From assembly GCA_013397695.1 (NCBI GenBank), contig VYZI01000195.1:341162-405161 (forward strand): a stretch of DNA of 64,000 bases, written 5' to 3'. The DNA is from Centropus unirufus (taxonomy: Eukaryota; Chordata; Aves; Cuculiformes; Centropidae). The notes beneath the pieces are model-generated. The model worked only from the letters and a program-made list of their open reading frames with translations, searched no databases and was not told the DNA's origin. Shown here one piece after another: positions 1-12,294 of the stretch (positions within the stretch are counted from its first letter, which is position 1; each line of letters opens with the position of its first letter). A program made the translations under genes and the position numbers.

Positions 1-752
1 TTCTACAAGGTCAAATGCTGAGTCCTGCGCTTGGGACACGACCCTGTGCAGCAGTACAGGTTTGGGGAAAGTGGCTGGAGAGCTGCCTAGAGGGGAAGGA
101 CCTGTGGGTGTTGGCCGACAGCTGAATGAGCATGAGCCAACAGAACAGTGTGCCCAGGTGGCCAAGAAGGCCAATGGCATCTTGGCCTGGCAGTGGGGCC
201 AGCAGGTCCAAGGAGGTGATTCTGCCCCTGCACTCAGCACTGGTGAGGCTGTACCTCGAATCCTGTGTTCAGTTCTGGGCCCCTCACTACAAGAAGGACG
301 TTGAGGTTCTGGAATGTGTCCAGAGAAGGGCAACAAAGCTGGTGAAGGGGTTAGAGAACAAGCCTTATGAGGAGCAGCTGAGGGAGCTGGGGCTGTTTAG
401 TCTGGAGGAGGCTGAAGGGGGACTTTTATCACTGCCTACACCTGCCTGAAAGGAGGTTGTAGAGAGGTGGGTGCTGGTCTCTTCTCCCAAGTTACAGGCA
501 ATTGGACCAGGGAAATGGCCTCAAGCTGTGCCAGGGTAGGTTCAGGTTGGAGATTAGGAAGATGTTTTTCACCAAAAGGATCATCAGATGCTGGAACAGG
601 CTGCCCAGGGAAGTAGTGGAATCACCATCCCTGGATATATTTAAAAGACGGGTTGATGAAGTGTTTAGGGATATGGTTTAGTGGTAGCCAGGAGCAGTTA
701 GACTCGATGATCTCAGAGGTCTTTTCCAACCTAGTAATTGTGTGATTCTGTA
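1..752 (+). mobile_element. CR1 LINE, 5'-truncated copy (3' part of ORF2 plus 3' end)
   Basis: This is the C-terminal part of CR1 ORF2 and the CR1 3' terminus; the window edge cuts the copy on the left. The plus strand reads through typical CR1 landmarks: the 'gtgcccaggtggccaag' block, the 'aagaaggccaatggcatc' block, 'gaagggcaacaaagctggtgaag', and the segment encoding the conserved KPYEEQLRELGLFSL stretch near 360-405. It ends with 'tgtgattctg', the short CR1 tail, with no poly(A). The frame is broken by stops and small indels (the longest piece, 126-449, stops at a TGA), so the copy is dead. It resembles the copy at 55842-57036 closely in wording and probably belongs to the same CR1 subfamily. 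The subfamily name was not determined. Confidence 0.93.
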
Positions 753-3700
753 ATGGAACTTCTGACTATTTCTCTACTTTTTAACAAATTGCACAGTGAA
801 AAAAACTGTATCTACATGAGTGTTCCTTACTATGCTAATTCAAATAATTTTGGTTATTTTTGTTTGTTTAATTCATTAATGTCTTGGGGGTAGGACTAAG
901 AAATTTTTTTGGAATTAGAGAGTAACAGAACTGACCTCATTGGAACTATAAACTCAGATATATAACCTAGAGCAGTGGATACTGGAGTGTTTGTTTATTA
1001 TTACGGGAATTTTATCTTGTATGAGGGAATGAAGTCCCTACTCGTATGTAAGCTGTGTAATGGGGTATCAACCGTGTGTTGTTATAAGCACTGCCTAAAA
1101 TATGGCACTATGGTTAAAATCCCAAACCTCGTATTTTATTTAAAAGAAAGTGAGCCTTCCTAGTGCAATGTTAAATCAGAACAGCTTCTGAATTAGGCTT
1201 TTTTTCCAAAAACCATGGTTCAGTTGGGTGGGATAATTCTGTGCTGCTCAGAGGAATGCAACAATATAGTGTAAAGCTGTGGTGCTGGTGCCACTGAACA
1301 GAGTTGTCATCATGACTAAATGCAGCAGTTGTATGAGGTGCTGCTGAGAGTATTTTATGTCTGGTAGTTAGCATTTTCCCAAGAGAATTAACATGGCTAG
1401 TTGCACACAGCATGTCTGGGACAGTGAGTGTGATTGTTACGCTTTGAATATGATGCGTTAGAAAAGAGAGGAATACTCAAGGAAACTACTGACTACTGGA
1501 CATGTAATCTGTAAGACATGATGCAAGATACAGTGGAATTTAGCTCAAGAGACCACCAGAGTGATGATTTTTTTTGTATGATAGATACATGGCAGAACCT
1601 CTTCTTGTGTCTTCCAACACTAATGCTCCTGTATTCTCCTCTTTCAGTAAAGTTGATTGTATTTATCCACAAATGCAATGCTTTTAGGACAGGATCCATG
1701 GCTTTCTTAAAGATTGAAAAAAAGAGGTATTTGTTTTCTCCGATTTTGGGGTAGGGCTTTAGCCGCTAATTCTGTTAATCTTAGTCCAACCCTAGATGCT
1801 TAAACTCAGTTTTTATTACAGCCATCAGACCTTGGCAGGAAAAACACTGTTATGAATTTGTGAAACACAGTGAGCAAATGAATGTTAAAACTCCAAGACA
1901 ATAATTACAGGCCCTCACAGAGTATAGCAAGAACAGTAACAAGTCCTGTGATGCCATGCTTTATTAATAGCTTTAGGTTTATTTAATCCTACTTTAGAAA
2001 TCAAATGTTCTAGCATTTCACTTGTATTCAGCTAAACACACTCTGTAAGAAATTCATTTTATCATCCAGCCAGACTGCTGAGCAGTCATTCATCAGAGCT
2101 TCATTCATGAAGATTTTCGGGTTTTACCTATGGCAGTACTGTAAAATAACAAATTAATTTAAAAATAACCTTCATCTATGTTAAGACTCTCTTGTCAACC
2201 ATTATTAACTTGTCAACTATAATGAGGAACTGTGGCTACGCAGTGTACAGCCCTAATTCTTGAGCTAGCAATAACTCAAAATCAATCAGACACACCCGTG
2301 GATTAGTTTGTATTTGGAAGAGTTGTTTGCTCAATCAACAATTATAATATTTGTTTCCATATAAAATGCTTATGTCGATAGACAAATAAGAGATTTTCCT
2401 TGGGAAACAAATAATGATCAGATGTCTAAACTGACATTTTATGAAAACTGCTGCTGAACTGTTCATGAGCTTTATGATGAACCTGAAGACCTTGCAAATG
2501 TAAACAGAATAAGTCTTCATTCTTGTCCTTAGATGAAATCTCAGACAATATTTTCTCCCAAGAAAAGACTCAAGTATTGATTCCAATCATCCCCTTCAGA
2601 TTATATTCTGTGTTACTGGCGGAGTTGTTAGGGAGCAGAGGAAATACAATTGTCAGTAAGATGCTTGTATGCAGTCCTGTGCCTGAGGCTGGGAGGATAC
2701 AACAAAAAACAGCAGTCATTATCTATGTGAGCTAAATACTTGGAAAGGAGTGACTTGTCTGAAACTTACACCAAGACTGAGATTGTGATAGACTTATGAA
2801 AATAAATTCAGAAGAAGAAAATAGGATGAGTGATAATAGAAGTCTGTCATTGCCTACTAAAATTCACGAAAATGGGAATTTAAGACAATTTTAGGCGTCC
2901 TAATTTCTGTCTGTTGATCTTATGAGTTACCTAGTAAGCTTATTACGATCTATGTTTCACAGTAAGCTGTGATATTTTGAAAGCAATTATTTTTGTTATT
3001 GATTTTTATTATTTTGCTTCTTTGAAATTAGAATGTTGCACCAAGTAGTCAGGGACTGGAAATGATAATGAAGGCACCAGTTAATTTAGTGAGCAATTGA
3101 ACTCTGGAAGACAGGCAGCATCCCATCTTCTGAGGTCTGCACTGGTTGCTTAATTGCTTCCAGGGGCTGTTTAGGATGTTATAAATCATGTAAGTCTGCC
3201 AAATATTGTATTATACAGTGTCATATTACCATATTATTCTCTTTTCCCTTCATGTACACATGCATGCAATCAGATGAGTCCTCTAGAAATGCTCCATTAC
3301 TGTAGTCATTACCACTAGCACCACCTGAGTCTGAAACTACCCAAGCATAATAATATTCAGTTTTAGGTTGCAAAAGACATCATTTTGAGAGGGGACAAAA
3401 AAGTATTGGAAACTTTACAACTCAACAAGATGAGAGGTTGGAAAGGAATATCTGTATGTATTCTGGTTGCTGAATTTCTGACTGAATTAATGATAGTGTT
3501 AGTTTTTGCATTATATTATTAACAGTTAGGCCACCCGCAGCTTTTGGTAAGTGTAATCTTAAATAAAATTTAGTTATAATGGCAATGCATACATTCCCTG
3601 ATTCTTAAGTATTTAACTTGAGCTCTAGTCCCAGTGGAATGAATTCTAATAGTTGAGGAATAAATTGATATTAAATATAAGTTTCAAAGCTTGTGCTAAA

Positions 3701-6700
3701 TTATAATTGCCAATCACGTACAACTTCTGGAAAAATATTGGAGGATCGATATTATACTAATTTTTACTGCTCTCCAAAGGGCAGTGTTACTGCTGTAACA
3801 GTGATGGAAACATGGTGTAATGATCTCAAAACATTTTACATTCTATCACAGCCCTGAAGAAAGTGGATAGAAAAAGATTAAATACTTTCAGTTAGTAATG
3901 CATCTTTCTATAATATACTTTGCTAGCATACAAAACACATAAGCATGAAATTCTATAGTAGACAGAGCCCAGAAAAAGTCTAAATACTGGTAAATGGTAA
4001 TTAACAATAGGTGTTCTGTACTAGCATATATCACTTAACATTATTTTTGTAGTCTTGTTTAGATAATTATGGCATAGAAAGAATTTTATTCCAAATTGGA
4101 CATTAAAAACATTGTGGACTCAGTCTAAATTCTCAGTTTTATACACAATCAAACATGCTGACCTAGCTGTTAAAAATGGTTATTAATTATACAGCTATGT
4201 TCTGGTTTCGAGTGTTTAGATATATAACAAAATTCTTAAAGAAAGAAACAAAAATATTTGAAATTGCACCATTAAAATGACTTCCAAATATAACCCCAGC
4301 TATGAGGTTCTTTATTATGGAAACATGAATTTTGCTCTGACTGTACTTTAAAAGCCAAAGGTAGTGGCTGAATTCTTATGTGAGGATAAAACTTATTTTG
4401 AAATTTTAAAAGATATGGCTGTGCATTGAGAAAGTTGTCATGCTTAGCACTTAGACTGTGGCATGGGAAAATACTTTTTTCAATATAGTAGATGCCTTTC
4501 AATGTCTTCAGGGGAAGTTAAAGGATTTTACTGACATCAAAAGAATGTAATTAAACACCCATGATGGTTAAACAAAATAATAGCAAGGAGAGGCTTCTTC
4601 ATAGTATATTAAGTAACGATACTCTCAGAAATGGGTTGAGCATTTCCTCTGACAGCTCATATATGAAATTTGATTTGGATTAATTAAAATTTGTGGAGAA
4701 AATAACACATACATTTATTCCACATCAGAAAAATGAAAATATTTACAACTGATCTCTAAATGTGGGCTTGTTACTTCGAACAGATTTCTAGTATAAAAGG
4801 TGTTGCCAGTTTACTAAGAAGTGTACTGTAATTAAAAGCACAAATAAATATGTATAAAAGAACATGGTTAACCACTACAAAAGTCTGCTGGACAGGAATT
4901 CTCAGTATAGGATTTAAGTAAAGAAAAACTTTAGGAGCCAAAATTTGTTTGCCTAAAATTTTGATTCCTCAATGGACAGTAGATGTATTTTCCACCTTTA
5001 ACTTATTTGACCTTTTAGTTCTCATGTTCCACATGTCTTTTAATCTCTAGTTTGTCTCTACATTTACCCTTATGCAGAGATCTACTCTGTGTGTACCTAA
5101 CATGCGATGTGGGATGCAACAACTTCTGCTTACCACTCCCAGCTGTTTCTAGAAAAGGACTATGTGTGAGACAGAGTGTTTAGCTACCCAGCTTTGAGAT
5201 GGTAGAAGTTATATGAGACTGGTATTGTTTTAATATGATTGGATAATGTATATCTTGTCTACAGTAATTATTTGATCAGCTAGCAAATGCCACAGGTTGA
5301 GACCCCTCCTCATATATTAGCATGATATCTTCATTGAGGGAGTAAAATCTCATCTAATGCATGAAGTCATTTTCCCTAATTACTTTTTTGATTTTCCCGT
5401 CTTTAAACCTCAAATATTATTCCTTTATTTACTCTTCAAGACACTGAAAGAATGCAAGACTTGCACAATTTTTTATCTCTGCGAATGAGCAGGAGAATAT
5501 ATTTAGAGATAAACTATATATGGAAGAGTTGAATGCAAGTTCTTTCTCCCTCTTCCTTTCCTCCTCCACTTCCAAAGCATCTACCAGTAAACAGGTTAGG
5601 GAATTCCATTTAGTTGAATCAGAGGGCTCCAATGATGTGAAAATTAAATTGCCTTGCATAACAAACAGTATTACCTAGTACTGTTTTATGAGATACGAAA
5701 TAAAACCAGTTCCCTGGGTTTCAATGCTTTATTAACAATGCGGATATGTAGATCTGTATCTACTCTATACTAAAGACAACATACCCTTTATTTCCCACAA
5801 GTGAAAGCAGTGGTTTATATTTTTCCGTGAAGATGCAAGAGGGTGGTGGAAAAGAAGATATTCATTCTTAACCAAGATATTCATGTGCATTTAGAAAATA
5901 CTGAGTGCGTGCTTTTGCGCATGCTTTGACAAAAACACACTTTCTTGCCTCTTTCTCATTTTACAAGGTAAGGTATCAGCTGAATATTAAACTGACAACC
6001 TCTGCAGTTTTCTCCCAGGGTACAAAGAGAAAATATATACTGAGTGTGGACATAGAGTAGAAAAAGCAAAGTTGGGGAATTAATAATTACTATAGCAGTG
6101 TATTGTGGCCAAAATCGTGCAAAATTGCAGACTAAGTCCTGCCAAATATCTCCCTTTCAGAGGACAGACCATGTAACAGGAAAAAATTTATGCTTCAATT
6201 GCATGCAACAAGTTCTGTCTGGGTTATAGTAATAGGGGAACACTATCCTATCCCATTTTTAATATCAACTTCCAAATTTGATTGCTAGTGTGACTGGTTT
6301 TATGGGAAGAGTCATAAACCTACAGGCTTACTGCTGAGTTTTTTTTATGGCAAAGGGACATGAATTCTGACATGAATCTAAGGAATCCTCATTGGCATGA
6401 AGATTTTAAGTCAGTTTATGATGCCACATCACATTAAAAAGGTGAGTATTATGGGAATAATCATCCTTAAGGTGTTAGATTTGTATGTTATCAAAAAGTG
6501 TACAAGCTCCGACATTTGTCTGATCAGTAAAAAGATTGAGTAGAAAGCATGTGGGCAAGCAAAATGACCTTTTGGAGAAGCGGTGGTTGTTTTGTCTTTT
6601 TTTAGTCATTATTTACTGTCTGAATCCTGAAAACAAAATTCTTTAGTAGCTCAGAGAAGTGAATCTGGACCATCTGGATTCTCGTAATGTCAGCAGAAAA

Positions 6701-7334
6701 GTTTCATATGTATAGTACTCACAAGAGAATACTGTATATGCCATGTTCAATATTGGCCAGGCTGTGACTTATAAGACACAGAAAATAGACTTCAGTCAAG
6801 TGATTTAAGTATTAAAGAACTATCCTATGGCTGGGAAACAAACTAGGTTATGTCAACAGATTATACCTCATTCCCCCTTAACCTAGCTCCCCTGACAAGA
6901 CACACCAGATAGATGCTATTCCGTGATTCTACCACACCTTGCGATTGGAAATTCATACATTTTTAAATGAGGGTTTGACGAAGGCCTACTGCATATGCAA
7001 AGGTGATTTTAAATACGGAGAATCTCCTACATGCTATACAAAACAAACTACAAAGAGGAAGGCTGAAAATGGCATCCATATATTTATTGAACTTGTGTTA
7101 TTATAGGTAATTTACTCATTATGACAAGAACTGGATGTCTTATAGGGCTATTTCTAAAACATCCCTGAAATTTTAAAATATTTTTTATTGCTAAAAATAT
7201 AAACCTAAAGAATGATCATAACTGGCCAAGTGGAATGCTAATATGAGACTCATTCTGAAAGACAGAGGGAAATGCAAATAGAATTAAAAATAAACACTGG
7301 CAGAGTTACAAGTGATCTTCTCACAGCAATTGGA
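753..7334. other. Unique AT-rich sequence, no gene seen
   Basis: This 6.6-kb stretch lies between two CR1 copies. I see only short unrelated open frames (none above about 85 codons), no splice-flanked exon of convincing composition, no RNA gene and no recognisable transposon. It is AT-rich with scattered short A/T runs, consistent with intergenic or intronic vertebrate DNA. Confidence 0.6.
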
Positions 7335-7715
7335 ATAATTCAGGCCAGAAGAGAACTCAGAGAGTCTTTATCCCAACCTACTTAAAGCAGGATCAAATTT
7401 GTGATCACACCAAGCTGCTCAGATCTTCATGCAGTCAGATAAACCTCCAAGGACAGAGATTACTCAGCTTCTTTGGGCACTCTTTCCCAGTGCTTGTTTA
7501 ATGTCATAGTGTGTTTCTTTTATCTTAGGTAAAGTTGGTATCTCAGTTTTCCTTGTTGTTCTGTCACACACCACAGTAGACAGTCTAACTTCACCTTGTT
7601 GTTAACTTCCCCTCAGGTACTGGAAAGCTGCTATTCAGTTCCCACAAATTCTTCTTATCTTCACACCAAGCAAGCTCTTCCCTCAGCTTTTTCCCTCATC
7701 TGTCATTATATCTCA
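7335..7715 (-). mobile_element. Old, strongly diverged CR1 LINE fragment
   Basis: Read on the plus strand, this is a degraded reverse complement of the CR1 3' region. Landmarks in the expected order are 'ttcaggccagaagagaactc' at the CR1 3' end, 'ttgggcactctttcccagtgctt' near 7478 (CR1 'gggcagcctgttccagtgctt'), and 'caggtactggaaagctgctatt' near 7615 followed by 'ttccctcag' (the CR1 ORF2 C-terminal segment). The internal region has many substitutions and small deletions, much more than the other copies in the window, so it is an older insertion. No open frame survives. Both ends are approximate. Confidence 0.72.
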
Positions 7716-8846
7716 GAGGATCACATTTACAATGTGCATATAGAATAGAACAGAATACATAAAAGTAAAATATAAATTAAATTATTTAAAGAGACCCTAT
7801 CATAAAGCCAAAATTCACATATAACTAAATCAGATAGGAAGAATTTATCAAGATATGAACATTTGGATACTGCTTATAAGCATTTTACTAGGTGCTGTCA
7901 AGCTTGCTATCACACCATTAGGAAGACTGTTTTTTATCAAAAACAAACAAGGAAATGAAACCAAGCAGAAGCCTTCAATATGTAGAGAGGAAACGAAGAA
8001 ATTAACAAAAATATTCATAAGAACTGGAAGATGGCAGAACCTGATGATACTGAACATCAATCAGAAACTAGGAATTATGGGTACTGATAAAGATAAAAGG
8101 TACAATGAGAAAGTGAGGGCAGAAGCATAATGCAAAATAAGTTTACAATGCATAATAAAAAGGGATTTGTTCTAAGCTATCATGTTTTTCTAGTAAATAA
8201 ATAATGGAAAAACTTGTCAGTGAAATATTTGAGAGTATTTTTTTTCAATAACTGTTGAGTGGCTAAACCAAAAGAACTGCATATCTATAGGCCTTCCCAC
8301 GCAACTTCAATTAAAGGCAAAATAAAATGTCCTTAATACTGAGCATCACTGATATAACATGGAAGGGGGTAACCTAAATAACACCAGTCGAAATGGGTTT
8401 ATAAAGAATTACAGTCATTTCCCTACCTTGATATATTTTCTTTATGAGGTTAAAGCATATTTTGTAAAGGTGTTGATGCATTTTTTGTAGAAACTTCTGT
8501 GGTACAGCATTACATTTGCATTAGGCAGATTAATGTTAGGGCAACATCAAGAGTTCAGTAGACTACACATTACAGGCATTTCTAATGAGGTCTCATGTGA
8601 GCTTATTCTTAGTTCAACATTTTCAACATAATTTATCAATGATATGGTGAAATTACTGCTGGCAAAGTTGCAACTGTGACAACAGAAAATGCTTAGAAAG
8701 TAAAATCAATGATATGTTACAATTTAGATCACTTAACAAGCTGGAACCTATCAAAACACAAGTGTGAAATACAACCAAGCGTAAGGTTGAACTTAGGGTT
8801 AAAAAAAGACCATGCACTAGAGGTATCTGGAAAAAGTATATGCACC
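7716..8846. other. Unique AT-rich sequence, no gene seen
   Basis: There is one 91-codon plus-strand frame (7855-8130) that is lysine-rich, has no recognised domain and no splice context, and overlaps an unrelated minus-strand frame. I treat it as chance. Otherwise the stretch is featureless AT-rich sequence up to the 5-bp GCACC target site at 8842-8846. Confidence 0.55.
8842..8846. repeat. Left target-site duplication of the solo LTR
   Basis: GCACC lies immediately before the TGTCC terminus and is repeated exactly after the GGACA terminus at 9417-9421. This fixes the element boundaries. Confidence 0.85.
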
Positions 8847-9416
8847 TGTCCCGGTTTGAAAGCAAACCAGTGAGACTCTGAGTCAGAAATACAATTTAAT
8901 AGGAAAAGAGAAACAAATAAAATGCAATAGAACAAAGGAAAACCACCGACACGGCCAGAACACAACCTGACACCCTGTCAGCCAGGGTGGCGTTAGCAGT
9001 CCAATGAAATGGTAGATGTGGCTCCGCAGAAAAGTCTGTTCTTTCTTGGAAAGTCCAGCGGCAGCCACGCAGCTCCTGTCCTCCGAGAGTCCCCGAAGGC
9101 AAAGGGCCGCCTGGGTGCTCCCAAACTCCTGCGGTCCGCTCCGCGTCTCGCCGCCGCCGTCTCGCTGCAAAGACCACAAGCACCAACTCCCGCCGCGGCA
9201 AGCGGAAACGGGGGGGGGGGAGGCATCTCACAATGGGATGGTGAGCCACGTGGCAGAGTCCTTGATCGCCCATTGAACAGAGATAACTCCTGAGGCCAGC
9301 TCCGGGGGCTCCTAGCGCTGCCCAGAGCAGCGCGCGCCCTCACCTGCTTTAACAGCTTGTGAGAATGGTAATAGAATACATACCCTTGGGCACATCTTAC
9401 ATTGTAACCTAGGACA
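8847..9416 (-). mobile_element. Solo LTR of an avian endogenous retrovirus, minus strand
   Basis: This is a 570-bp element with matching retroviral termini. The plus strand starts TGTCCCGGTT and ends ACCTAGGACA, so both strands begin TGTCC and end GGACA. It is flanked by a perfect 5-bp direct repeat GCACC at 8842-8846 and 9417-9421, as left by an integrase. Read on the minus strand it has the order expected of an LTR: an AT-rich upstream part, a GC- and CpG-rich middle (about 9060-9350), then an ATTAAA polyadenylation signal (reverse complement at 8895-8900) about 50 bp before the 3' end. No primer-binding site, gag/pol/env or second LTR adjoins it, so the provirus was lost by LTR-LTR recombination. 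A 5-bp duplication fits several avian ERV groups; by wording it resembles repeats I associate with avian ERVs, but the family was not assigned. Several minus-strand open frames inside (up to 159 codons) are by-products of the GC-rich composition, not viral genes. Confidence 0.88.
9210..9220 (+). repeat. 11-G homopolymer inside the LTR
   Basis: A run of 11 G follows 'cggaaac' within the CpG-rich part of the LTR. Its length is likely unstable between individuals and error-prone in sequencing. Confidence 0.9.
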
Positions 9417-9421
9417 GCACC
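9417..9421. repeat. Right target-site duplication of the solo LTR
   Basis: GCACC here is the partner of 8842-8846. The perfect match suggests the insertion is not extremely old. Confidence 0.85.
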
Positions 9422-11315
9422 CAACACAGAGCACAGAGGCTTCAACTGATCCAGGTCACAGTGAAACCACATAGACTACTGAAAAGAGCTCAGGCAGCTG
9501 CTAGGTATAAAAATAGTGGAATACATTGTAAACAGAAGCAAGAACATTTTATTTCATAACTTTCACAATAGCTTTACTGGGATACTAGAGCCCATTAGGA
9601 ACAGATAGTTTGAAAATGAAGTTGAAAACTCAGAAATTGAGAGAAAGTTGTGACAAGTCTAAACTAATATGAGTTTTATATTTTGAGTCTCCTGTTATAC
9701 AAGACAGAAAGATGATGTGACGGTAGAATCTTTTCTAAAGATAATAATCTTCACGATAAATAATAAATCTAATCGTTCTACATTCCAACAGGAAGAAAAA
9801 AATTATCTAAAACTGAGGATGGAATAAAAATAGCAGACAATATCAGTAGTGAAAGTAATTTGTCCACATTACAAGAAATTTACAAAGGTGTTCTGTGGAT
9901 TTTTCTTCACTGTAAACTTTTAAATTCAGTTTGCATGTGATTAAGAGATGTTCTAGCTCATCCATAGGTTTTAGACTAGATGCAGTAACTGGCTCTGGTA
10001 AGACTCACACCTTGCCATGTGGAATGGGTTAAAGATGAAATTAAGAGTCTTTTTAAGACTTAAAACCAATTAAGTATGGTAATGCAAAGAGACAGCTCCA
10101 TATGGTCAGCTCATTAAGAAGAAAATGTTGATCAGTACTGTTTGTGGAAGGAGTGCTCTTTACTGTTTCATTGGCAATTAAAGTAGAATGTTTTTTATAT
10201 TAGTTGCTAAGTGCTATAGTAAGCTTAACAAATAGCAAAGCTGTGAATGCTGTGCCTATGTTGCTTATCACCAAACTCAGGTGTGTCTTCTCTGTTAATG
10301 ACACCTATTTGTTGTATCAAGCAGGCAGGTATATCTGACCAGGTTTCAGGGAGTTCTTTGGAGGTTAGATTTCACATGTACTGATTAAAATGTCTTGTGG
10401 AAAGGTTAATTGCTATGCTTTTGTTGTGAATGATTGGAAGGATAAATAATATAGATTTTAAAACTTCCTGTAAAAAAAGACTTTTTTTTTTTTTAAAAGA
10501 GGAATCTTTGTGATTTCTGGCTTGTTTGATTTTGAAAGATTGCATTATCTTTTCTGGTATTTATTTGTTGTAACTGAAATTTCTTACTCATCAAGGGCTA
10601 GTTAATTATATTTTAAAAAGTGAGTTCTTTAAAGAATTTGCTTTGAATGTGGCAGCTGCCTCCCATTGTTTTGAAATGAGGTTAGACACCTCTTCAAGTA
10701 AGATGGGGAGTTTAGAAACAAAGAAGTAATTCTTTGTGTGTTTAGTTTAAATTAATGTAAAAAGATTAGTGAATGAAGATTCAAAACGGTGAATGAGATA
10801 AAATAACAAGAGATAAGGGTGAGAGGGGAGAGAACTCATTTTACAGTGGTAAAGTAGACTTGTATTAGTTACTTTTTCCAACAAAATTTAAATAAGTTAA
10901 AAAGGTAAAAGGGGAACACTGCTTAAGATCAGTTACAGTCACCAGCATGCTCCATAGGAATTTGAATTTGCTTAAGAAGATTGAAATATTAGTCTTTGGC
11001 TATAATCAAATAATACTTTCCTGTGCTACAAACATTTTTGCTTCCAATTGAATCAAGTCAGAGTTGTTCTTATCTTTTCAACGGCATATTTGTATTTCAT
11101 TAAATATGGTGTAATAAGCATGCTGGGCAACAGATAACAGATGTGCTTTATAGCCTCAACCCAGTCTGCTTTTTCTTAGGGTCCCTTTGTGTCTGTATTA
11201 CCCAACTTTGTAGATATTAAGCTTACGGTAAGAAAATATGTATGATTTGAGGCTGTTGCCAATGATCTGAAGAAATACAGGATTTTATTATAAGGAAGTG
11301 AAATAAAATTCAGGG
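9422..11315. other. Unique AT-rich sequence, no gene seen
   Basis: No gene, RNA or transposon was recognised. The only local structure is an A7-GAC-T13 element near 10472-10494, which can fold back on itself. Confidence 0.55.
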
Positions 11316-11545
11316 CACCAAGAGACTACGGGTCTTTATTAATAAGAACAGTAAGCAGTTATTACTGACATAGATGGTGGGATTGACTGTATCCACAAGC
11401 AAGTCCACAGATGACATCAAGCTGAGTGGTGCAGTTGACATGCTTGAAGGAAGAGATGGCATGCAGAAGGACCTTGACAGGTTTGACAAGTGGGCCCCTG
11501 TAAACCTCCTGAAGTTTCACAAGGCCAAGTGCAATGTCCTACACC
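11316..11545 (+). repeat. 230-bp inverted-repeat module, copy 1
   Basis: It pairs without gaps with the reverse complement of 26137-26366. I count about nine mismatches (about 96% identity). It covers the truncated CR1 5' end and encodes about 57 codons that differ at only two residues from the partner. Similarity stops abruptly on both sides: before 11316 the flanks are unrelated, and after 11545 the two CR1 bodies fall to roughly 60-70%. Confidence 0.85.
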
Positions 11546-12294
11546 AGGGTTGGGGAAATCCACAGTTTCAATACAGGATGACGGATGACGTGATTGAGAG
11601 CAGCCCAGTGGAGAGTCCTACTTAGAGGTGCTCATTGATGAGAAGTTTGACATGAGGCAGCAATGTGCCCTTGCAGTCCAGAAGGCCAGCTTTATCCTGG
11701 GCTGCCTCAAAAGAAGTGTGGCCAGCAGGAGTAGGGAGTGGGTTCTGCCCCTCTGCTCTGCCCTCAAGATACCCACCTGGAGCATTGTGTCCAGTTCTGT
11801 AATCCCCAATACAATAAGGATATGGAACTGTTGGAATGGGTCCAGAGGAGGGCCACGAATATGATCAGAGGGCTGGAGCACCTCTTCTATGAGAACAGGC
11901 TGAGAGTTCGGGTTGTTCAGCCTAGAGAAGACAAGGCTCCAGGGAGACCTTATAGCAGCCTTCCAGTACCTGAAGGTGTACAAGAAATCTGGGGAGGGAC
12001 TTTTTACAAGGGCATGTAGTAACAGGACAAGATGAAATGGCTTTAAAGTGGAAGGGTGAAGATTTAGATTAGACATTAGGAAGAATTTCTTCACAATGAG
12101 GGTGGTGAGGCACTAGAACAGGTTGCCGAGGGAAGTTATGGATGCCCCCTCCCTGGAAGTGCTCAAGGACAGGTTGGATCAGACCTTGAGAAGACTAGTC
12201 TAGCAGAAGTTGTCCCTGCCCATGGCAGGGAAATAGTGTTTAAGGTTCCTCCCAACCCAAACCATTCTATGATTCCATTTTTTGATGATTCTAT
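11316..12294 (+). mobile_element. CR1 LINE, 5'-truncated copy sharing a 230-bp module with the copy at 25376-26366
   Basis: The copy carries ORF2 from just upstream of the reverse-transcriptase FADD motif to the CR1 3' end. The plus strand encodes SKSTDDIKL (FADD motif changed to STDD), then DLDRFDKWAPVNLLKFHKAK, typical of CR1 reverse transcriptase, and later the 'gtccagaggagggccac' and 'gagggtggtgaggcactagaacagg' blocks. It ends 'ccattctatgattcc'. The frame is broken (stop at 11623-11625 and several shifts), so it is inactive. The first 230 bp (11316-11545) are nearly identical, in inverted orientation, to 26137-26366, whereas the remainder is far more diverged. Sequence left of 11316 has no CR1 similarity. 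Confidence 0.92.

Noticed and set aside
8896..9472. Overlapping minus-strand frames of 98, 125 and 159 codons
   Set aside because: They lie within or across the solo LTR, whose GC-rich composition lacks stops. An LTR does not encode protein, and the longest runs past the element boundary.
10472..10494. A7-GAC-T13 fold-back
   Set aside because: A simple consequence of adjacent A and T homopolymers in AT-rich DNA.
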